From positions 1 to 64,000 of the forward strand of contig NZ_AUFG01000003.1 of assembly GCF_000426385.1 (NCBI RefSeq): a stretch of DNA of 64,000 nt. The letters are read 5' to 3'. A program made the translations under genes and the position numbers. This DNA is from Arsenicicoccus bolidensis DSM 15745. Lineage in GTDB: Bacteria > Actinomycetota > Actinomycetes > Actinomycetales > Dermatophilaceae. This document shows positions 59,076-64,000 of the stretch, one piece after another. How positions within the stretch are numbered: position 1 is the first letter of the stretch; each line of letters begins with the position of its first letter. The notes beneath the pieces are model-generated. The model saw only the letters and a list, made by a program, of their open reading frames with translations. It had not been told where the DNA came from and did not search any database.

Positions 59076-62000
59076 CGGGCACGCACCTGGCGCAGGCTGT
59101 CCATCCGAGTCCTTCCGTCAGGATCATCGAGATCGTCGGTGCGGTCGTGACCGTGGTCGTCGTCGCCGCCGGTGGCAGGACCGTCGCCACCGATCACGCC
59201 GAGGAAGACCTCCTCGAGCCGACGCCGCGGCACGACGGAGTCGACGTCGCCACCCGCCTGGACGACGGCAGAGACGATGGCCCCACGGCTCGCGTCGCTG
59301 ACGAGGGTGAGCGTGCGCGCATGGCGGTCGAGGCTCAGCTCGTGCAGCGACGGGCCGAGCGGCCCGGTGCGCAGGGCGTGCTCCACCGCGGCGGGGTCGC
59401 AGTCCGGGCCGAGGGTGACCACGGTCGTGCCGTCCCCGCTCGTCAGGTCGGCGACCGAGCCGGAGGTGACGACGCGGCCGCGGTTCATGACGACCACGTG
59501 CGTGCAGGTCTGCTCGACCTCCGAGAGCAGGTGGCTCGACACGACGACGGTGCGACCCGTGCTCGCGTAGTCCCGCAGGATCGGCCGCATCGCGGCGATC
59601 TGGGGCGGGTCCAGGCCGTTGGTCGGCTCGTCGAGGAGCAGCACCTCGGGGCGGCCGAGCATCGCCTGCGCGATGCCGAGCCGCTGGCGCATGCCCTGGC
59701 TGTAGGTGCGGACGGGTCGGTCCACCGCACCCCCGAGCGCGGCGACCTCCAGCGCCTCGTCGACGTGGGCGTCGGCGGGGTCACGGCCGGTCGCCCGCCA
59801 GTAGGCGTCGAGGTTCTGCCGACCCGTCAGGTGCGGCAGGAACCCGGGCCCCTCGATGAGCGACCCGACCCGGCCCAGCACGGGGGAGCCCGCGTGCACG
59901 GGCTGCCCGAGCACGTGCACCGCCCCCGAGTCGGCCCGGATGAGACCGACGAGCATGCGCATCGTGGTCGTCTTGCCTGCGCCGTTGGGCCCGAGCAGCC
60001 CGACGACCTGACCGGCCTCGGCCCGCCAGGACACGTCGTCGACGGCCCGGTGCCCGTCCTTGTAGGTCTTGACCAGGTGCTCCACGACCAGCGGCACCTC
60101 GGCGTCCTCGGCCCGCGTGTCCCGGCGGTCCCCGCGTCGGCGGCGCCAGGCGGCGAGGCCGGCCAGGACCGAGATGGCGAGCAGGAGGGCGGCGAGTCCG
60201 GCTGCGGCCCAGACGACCTCGCGGTCCACCGACCGTATGCCGTCCCCGCCGGCCTGCGGATCGGTGACGGCCTGGGCCGGGACCGAGGGCAGGACGAGGC
60301 TGCTGTCGGCGAGGCTCACGGCGTAGGCGCGGGCGTCCGTGGGCACCGCGAACCCGGCGTCGGTGGCGGACACGAGCACCCGCCACCGCGAGCCCTGGGC
60401 CATCGCATAGGTCCCCGCCGGCAGCGGGACGTCGACGTCGACGGGGGTGCCGGGCGTCGTGGTGATGCGGACGGGGACGACCTGGCTGCGGGGCGACACG
60501 GGACCGGACGGGGTGACGCGCCACAGCGAGACGAACAGCGTCGCGTCACGCGCGGTGGAGGTCACGCGCAGGCGGACGCGCGGCGCGCCGACGACATCGA
60601 CCCGGTCCTCGAGCGGGACGGTGTCGAAGGCCGCGTGCTGTCCCGGCAGGGCGGCGATCGAATACCCCGCGGCCGCAGCGAGATCCAGCCCACCGTTCCC
60701 GCTCGAGCCGCCGGAACCCCCGGATCCACCGGACCCGTTCGAGCTGCCGGATCCACCGGACCCGTTCGAGCCGCCGCTGCCCGAGCCGCCGCTGCTGCCC
60801 GAACCGCCAGTCGTCCCACCGCTGCCCGAGCTCGCGTTGCTGTCCGAGCCCCCTGAGCCGCCATCGCTCTCGGCGCCCCCCGAGGCGCTGCCGCCGGACG
60901 TGCCGGCCCCGAGCGCCCCACCGAGAGCGCCGAGGTTGCTCATGGCGGCGGGGTCGCCTCCGGGTGGTGAGAGCAGGCGCATCGGGCGCGCGGGGGAGCT
61001 GTTCGACCCGTTCCCGTTGCCGGGGGCCTGTCCGGTGGCCGGCGCCAGCGTCACGCGGGTCGCGTCGGGCGGAGCCTGGTCGAGGCGCGGCGGCCTCGTG
61101 AGCGTGACCTCGCGCTCGCCGCCCTGGGCGGCCAGGGGAGCGCTGAAGGCGGGGAGCGGCATACCGGCCCGAGGGTCTGCTCCGGCCTGCTGGCGTCCCT
61201 GGTCGGTGAGGTAGCGCTGGAACCACGGCAGCAGGGTCGTGGCGTCGCTCGGCTCGGCGCCGCCGTCGTGGCCTCCGTCGAACCAGCGGACCGCGACGGG
61301 GGTGCCGTTCGCGGCGAGCTGCTGCGCGGTCTCGTCCGCCTCGCCGAGCCCCACGAACGAGTCGCGCATCCCCTGCACCAGCAGCGTCGGTGCGGTGACC
61401 TTGCCGGTCACGGCGACCGGGCCGTGGCGACGCAGGACCTGCTCGAGAGCGGGCGAGGGCCGGCCCGTCTTGGCTGCGTCCAGGAACAGGCGGCAGATGG
61501 TCGGGTCGAAGCGACCGCACAAGGCGGTGTCCGGTCCGAGCGGCGCGTTCGTGGCGCCCGTCGGCCGGGCCTGCCCGATCGCGGACGAGAAGAAGATCGA
61601 GGCCCAGCGACGCTTGAGCACGCCTGGCGCCGAGCCCACCCCGCCCGGGACGAAGGTCTCGGACAGGTCGTTCCAGGTGATGCCTGCGACGGCGGCGTCG
61701 ACGCGCCGGTCGGTGCCGGCGAGCATGACGCCGAGCGCGCCGCCGTAGGATCCGCCGGCCACGCCCACGCGGGGGTCCTTGGCGACGTCGAGCTGCACGT
61801 CGGCCCGGCCCGCGAGGGTGTCGAGCAGCCGTGACGCGTCGGCGACCTCGTAGTCCGGGTCGTCCAGGTGGATGCGGCCGCCCGAGGCGCCGAACCCGCG
61901 TGCGGTGTAGGCGAGGGTGACATAGCCCTGGCCGGCCAGCTCGCGGGCGCGCTCCATGAGGTCGGCCTTGCTGCCACCGAAACCGTGCGCGAGCAGCACC

Positions 62001-62230
62001 GCCGGGTGTCGTCCGGTCGAGGTCGGCGCCACGACCGTGGCGTCGAGGGTCACCGTGGAACCGTCCGGCTCCGCCTTGACCGGGACGCGCAGCGCCTCCT
62101 CACGAACCTCGGCGGAGACGCGCTGCACCGGCGCCGACATCGACGCCGACGCCGAGGCCGGCACCGAGATCGCAGGGGTCATCGCCAGGGCAGTGGTGAG
62201 CACCGCCATCGCGGCCAGCCTGCGTCTCAT
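59072..62230 (-). CDS. signal peptide-hydrolase-helix-ABC ATPase fusion
   Basis: A 1052-residue fusion. It has a signal peptide (1-30) and an alpha/beta hydrolase of the CocE/X-Pro peptidase type with oxyanion HGFGGSKAD and nucleophile Ser161 in AGGSYGGALG. The acid lies in VQGMRDSFVGLG and the His in WFDGGHDGG. A Gly/Ser/Asn-rich linker of about 90 residues and a beta-rich C-terminal CocE-like domain follow. Then come one helix (AAGLAALLLAISVLAGLAAW) and a cytosolic ABC ATPase with Walker A GPNGAGKTT, signature YSQGMRQRLGIAQA and Walker B VLLLDEPTNGLD. Coupled to the permease gene. Confidence 0.88.
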   Translation of the reverse strand: MRRRLAAMAVLTTALAMTPAISVPASASASMSAPVQRVSAEVREEALRVPVKAEPDGSTVTLDATVVAPTSTGRHPAVLLAHGFGGSKADLMERARELAGQGYVTLAYTARGFGASGGRIHLDDPDYEVADASRLLDTLAGRADVQLDVAKDPRVGVAGGSYGGALGVMLAGTDRRVDAAVAGITWNDLSETFVPGGVGSAPGVLKRRWASIFFSSAIGQARPTGATNAPLGPDTALCGRFDPTICRLFLDAAKTGRPSPALEQVLRRHGPVAVTGKVTAPTLLVQGMRDSFVGLGEADETAQQLAANGTPVAVRWFDGGHDGGAEPSDATTLLPWFQRYLTDQGRQQAGADPRAGMPLPAFSAPLAAQGGEREVTLTRPPRLDQAPPDATRVTLAPATGQAPGNGNGSNSSPARPMRLLSPPGGDPAAMSNLGALGGALGAGTSGGSASGGAESDGGSGGSDSNASSGSGGTTGGSGSSGGSGSGGSNGSGGSGSSNGSGGSGGSGGSSGNGGLDLAAAAGYSIAALPGQHAAFDTVPLEDRVDVVGAPRVRLRVTSTARDATLFVSLWRVTPSGPVSPRSQVVPVRITTTPGTPVDVDVPLPAGTYAMAQGSRWRVLVSATDAGFAVPTDARAYAVSLADSSLVLPSVPAQAVTDPQAGGDGIRSVDREVVWAAAGLAALLLAISVLAGLAAWRRRRGDRRDTRAEDAEVPLVVEHLVKTYKDGHRAVDDVSWRAEAGQVVGLLGPNGAGKTTTMRMLVGLIRADSGAVHVLGQPVHAGSPVLGRVGSLIEGPGFLPHLTGRQNLDAYWRATGRDPADAHVDEALEVAALGGAVDRPVRTYSQGMRQRLGIAQAMLGRPEVLLLDEPTNGLDPPQIAAMRPILRDYASTGRTVVVSSHLLSEVEQTCTHVVVMNRGRVVTSGSVADLTSGDGTTVVTLGPDCDPAAVEHALRTGPLGPSLHELSLDRHARTLTLVSDASRGAIVSAVVQAGGDVDSVVPRRRLEEVFLGVIGGDGPATGGDDDHGHDRTDDLDDPDGRTRMDSLRQVRAR

Positions 62231-62356
62231 CGTCACCTTTCGAGAGGCGGAGCAGGGTCGGTGGTGCAGGTCGTCGGGCTCGTCGCTCGGGACGTCCCGC
62301 GCGTCACGAGACACCCAGTGTCCTACGCGGCACGTCCACGAACCCGCCTTGTCAGC

Positions 62357-62656
62357 TCAGGCCACCGTCGACGCCAAGGCCTCGAGGTCTGCCCGTATCC
62401 GTGCGATCACGGCGATGGGGTCCGCGGACTCCGACCGCACCTCTTTCATGAGCAGATCGCGCGCGAGGGTCGAGGCGGGCACTCCACGTGCCGCGGCCAT
62501 GGTGAGGAGGGCCTCCAGCTCGTCTGCGTTGAGGCGCACCTGCAGCGTCCTGGATCGACCGTGGCCGCGCCGCGTCGTGGTGCCAGGACGCAGCTCGGCA
62601 TCTGGGTGCGCCTCCGACGCCTCGGCTTCGGCGGTGATGAGGTCGTCAATCTTCAT
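62357..62656 (-). CDS. ribbon-helix-helix antitoxin-like protein
   Basis: A 99-residue protein with a basic middle segment RGHGRSRTLQVRLNADELEALLTMAAARGVPASTLARDLLMKEV. The pattern matches CopG/MetJ-type ribbon-helix-helix antitoxins (short beta strand, two helices). It follows the toxin-like gene with an 11-bp overlap, i.e. toxin first. Confidence 0.72.
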   Translation of the reverse strand: MKIDDLITAEAEASEAHPDAELRPGTTTRRGHGRSRTLQVRLNADELEALLTMAAARGVPASTLARDLLMKEVRSESADPIAVIARIRADLEALASTVA

Positions 62657-62960
62657 CGACCTCCTCCTCTCGGTATCGACGCTGGTCCGTCCCGTTCGAT
62701 GGCCACGCGTTCACGCCCCAGGTGACCTCACCGTCTGGCAGCAGGATGACGGTGATCAGAATCTCGCGGTTGGAAGACCATCCAACTATGCGGATCGTCC
62801 GGCCTGATTGGGACGAGGGGTCGGGGTCGAGGACAAGGCGGTTGGGGTCGTTGACCGCCTCGTTGGCGAGCGCGGGCGTCAAGCCGTGCTTGGCGATGTA
62901 GCTGCCGCGATGGCGCCAGTCAGGCGGGCCGTCCGTAGCCCCATTGTAGTGCACGCGCAT
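62646..62960 (-). CDS. BrnT-like toxin candidate
   Basis: A 104-residue protein, SYIAKHGLTPALANEAVNDPNRLVLDPDPSSQSGRTIRIVGWSSNREILITVILLPDG...GVNAWPSNGTDQRRY. The fold pattern (helix with HG-x-TP, then strands ending in a Tyr/Arg) resembles BrnT/DUF4258-type ribonuclease toxins. Paired with an RHH protein it forms a plausible toxin-antitoxin unit. The ATG start overlaps a possible -10 box TGTAAT, so a leaderless start at the in-frame GTG two codons later is an alternative. Confidence 0.65.
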   Translation of the reverse strand: MRVHYNGATDGPPDWRHRGSYIAKHGLTPALANEAVNDPNRLVLDPDPSSQSGRTIRIVGWSSNREILITVILLPDGEVTWGVNAWPSNGTDQRRYREEEVDED

Positions 62961-63003
62961 TACACTCGGCCACCCCTGTCAGACGATGCCGGACGCATCA
63001 CGA

Positions 63004-64000
63004 TCAGGCGGTCTCGTCGCGGCGGGGGAGCGTCGCGCGGCGGGGTGGTGCCAGGTCGAGCTCGGGCCGGTGGACGTCCTCGTCGAGCGCGTCGAGCAGC
63101 TCGGCCGACGTCAGAGGCCGGGCCGCCGTCTCGACGACGTCGACGGTGGGTGGGGCCGCCGACACCAGCTCCAGCTCGTGCATGCGCCGTGCCGTCACGA
63201 GGACGCGTGACTCGAGCGTGCCCACCATCGCGTTGTAGGCCTCGACCGAGCGCGACAGCTGGGCCCCGAGCCGGGTGGTGTGGCCGGCCAGAGTGCCGAT
63301 GCGGGAGTAGAGCTCCTTGCCGAGCGCGAGCAGCTGAGCGGCGTTGGTCGCGAGGGCGTCCTGCTGCCAGGTGAACGCGACCGTGCGGAGCAGCGCGAGC
63401 AGGGTCGCCGGCGAGGCGAGCACGACGTGCCGGGCGAGGGCGTCGTCATACAGCGTCGGGTCGTGCGCGAGACCGGCCGCCAGCACGGCGTCGGACGGCA
63501 CGAAGCACACGACCATCTCGGGTGTGGTGGGGAAGGCGGTCCAGTAGGCCTTGGCGGCGAGCGTGTCGACGTGCCCCCGCAGGGCCCCGGCGTGGGCCCG
63601 CAGGTGGGCGGCGCGCTGGGTCTCGTCGAGCCCCTCGGCCTGCGCGGCGAGGAACCGCGTCAGGGGCGCCTTGGCGTCGATGACCAGCACCTTGCCGCCG
63701 GGGAGCCGGACGACCGCGTCGGGGCGCACCGCGGCGTCGTGCTCGCTCACCGCGCTCACCTGCTCGTCGAAGTCGCAGCGCGCCAGCAGGCCGGCGTGCT
63801 CGAGCAGGCGGCGCAGCTGCGCCTCGCCCCATGCTCCGCGCACGCTGCTGGACTGCAGCGAACCCGCGAGGGATGCCGTCTGTTCGCGCAGGGCCGCGGT
63901 CGTCGCGGACACCTCCTCGAGACGGCTGCCGAGGGCGCCATACTGCTGCTGCCTGTCGCGCTCGAGGGTCCCGACCGTCCGCTCCATGCGGGAGAGGGCC
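63004..64000 (-). CDS. rmuC: DNA recombination protein RmuC (3' part)
   Basis: The C-terminal 331 or so residues of RmuC; the frame is still open at the window edge. It has a coiled coil (MERTVGTLERDRQQQYGALGSRLEEVS) and the restriction-endonuclease-like core SSSVRGAWGEAQLRRLLEHAGLL, GGKVLVIDAKAPLTRFLAAQ, VCFVPSDAVLAAGLAHDPTL and VVLASPATLLALLRTVAFTWQQ. RmuC limits inversions at short inverted repeats, which may matter in a genome this rich in palindromes. The last 40 residues are charged and not conserved. Confidence 0.93.
   Translation of the reverse strand, partial: ALSRMERTVGTLERDRQQQYGALGSRLEEVSATTAALREQTASLAGSLQSSSVRGAWGEAQLRRLLEHAGLLARCDFDEQVSAVSEHDAAVRPDAVVRLPGGKVLVIDAKAPLTRFLAAQAEGLDETQRAAHLRAHAGALRGHVDTLAAKAYWTAFPTTPEMVVCFVPSDAVLAAGLAHDPTLYDDALARHVVLASPATLLALLRTVAFTWQQDALATNAAQLLALGKELYSRIGTLAGHTTRLGAQLSRSVEAYNAMVGTLESRVLVTARRMHELELVSAAPPTVDVVETAARPLTSAELLDALDEDVHRPELDLAPPRRATLPRRDETA

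Overview
The window is high-GC DNA (about 70 % by eye) with GTG starts, many 4-base ATGA/GTGA gene overlaps, and actinobacterial families (DUF4245, DUF6308, LCP, one-piece BY-kinase). It looks like a chromosomal segment of an actinobacterium, most likely near the Intrasporangiaceae/Ornithinimicrobiaceae. That placement is inferred from gene content and style, not from a marker gene. No rRNA, tRNA, insertion sequence or CRISPR array was seen.

Layout. (1) 1-5.8 kb is a housekeeping block: a PfkB sugar kinase, DUF4245, xseB, xseA and ispH, with a type II toxin-antitoxin pair between xseA and ispH. (2) 5.8-6.4 kb is a non-coding stretch with palindromes and tandem repeats. (3) 6.4-15.7 kb is an eight-gene collinear operon, ord-ortA-ortB-oraS-oraE-(MutL-like or-4)-orr-alr. 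It encodes the B12/PLP-dependent ornithine pathway known from amino-acid-fermenting clostridia: L-Orn to D-Orn to 2,4-diaminopentanoate to 2-amino-4-oxopentanoate to acetyl-CoA plus D-Ala. The terminal alanine racemase can turn the D-Ala into L-Ala. (4) 15.7-39.0 kb is a complete Wzx/Wzy-type surface polysaccharide locus. It has an O-acyltransferase with an SGNH partner, a WbpA/D/E/B set for a diacetamido uronic acid, flippase, polymerase, a CapE/F/G set for UDP-L-FucNAc, a WbpM/reductase/WbpL-like initiating module, two further glycosyltransferases, a tyrosine phosphatase, a Wzc-like BY-kinase, and an LCP ligase. (5) 39.2-46.1 kb holds mixed small operons: a RibD-like reductase with a frameshifted AraC regulator, DUF6308/EcsC, an NAD-dependent epimerase, carbonic anhydrase, an MBL hydrolase, and a small HTH protein behind twin palindromic operators. 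(6) 46.2-47.1 kb has no convincing gene but several dispersed palindromic repeats. (7) 47.1-51.1 kb has rocD, an MHS-type transporter, and a deletion scar joining a 5'-truncated M20 amidohydrolase to a 5'-truncated Lrp/AsnC regulator. (8) 51.1-58.1 kb has a TetR regulator flanked by two copies of a palindromic element, an amidohydrolase, an HhH endonuclease, an SRPBCC/ArsR pair, a DHA2 efflux pump with a DoxX-like protein, and a hypothetical protein. (9) 58.1-64 kb has an ABC-2 permease with an unusual secreted hydrolase-ABC ATPase fusion, a second toxin-antitoxin-like pair, and the 3' part of rmuC running off the window.

How it fits together. Ornithine catabolism recurs: a full fermentative-type route (6.4-15.7 kb) and the aminotransferase route (rocD, 47 kb), the latter beside a destroyed Lrp-type regulator. 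In the polysaccharide locus three sugar-nucleotide pathways match one initiating transferase plus two glycosyltransferases, predicting a trisaccharide repeat that LCP would attach to the wall. Intergenic regions carry at least six families of long inverted repeats, some present twice. The motif CATAC/GTATG appears to be favoured even at the cost of rare codons.
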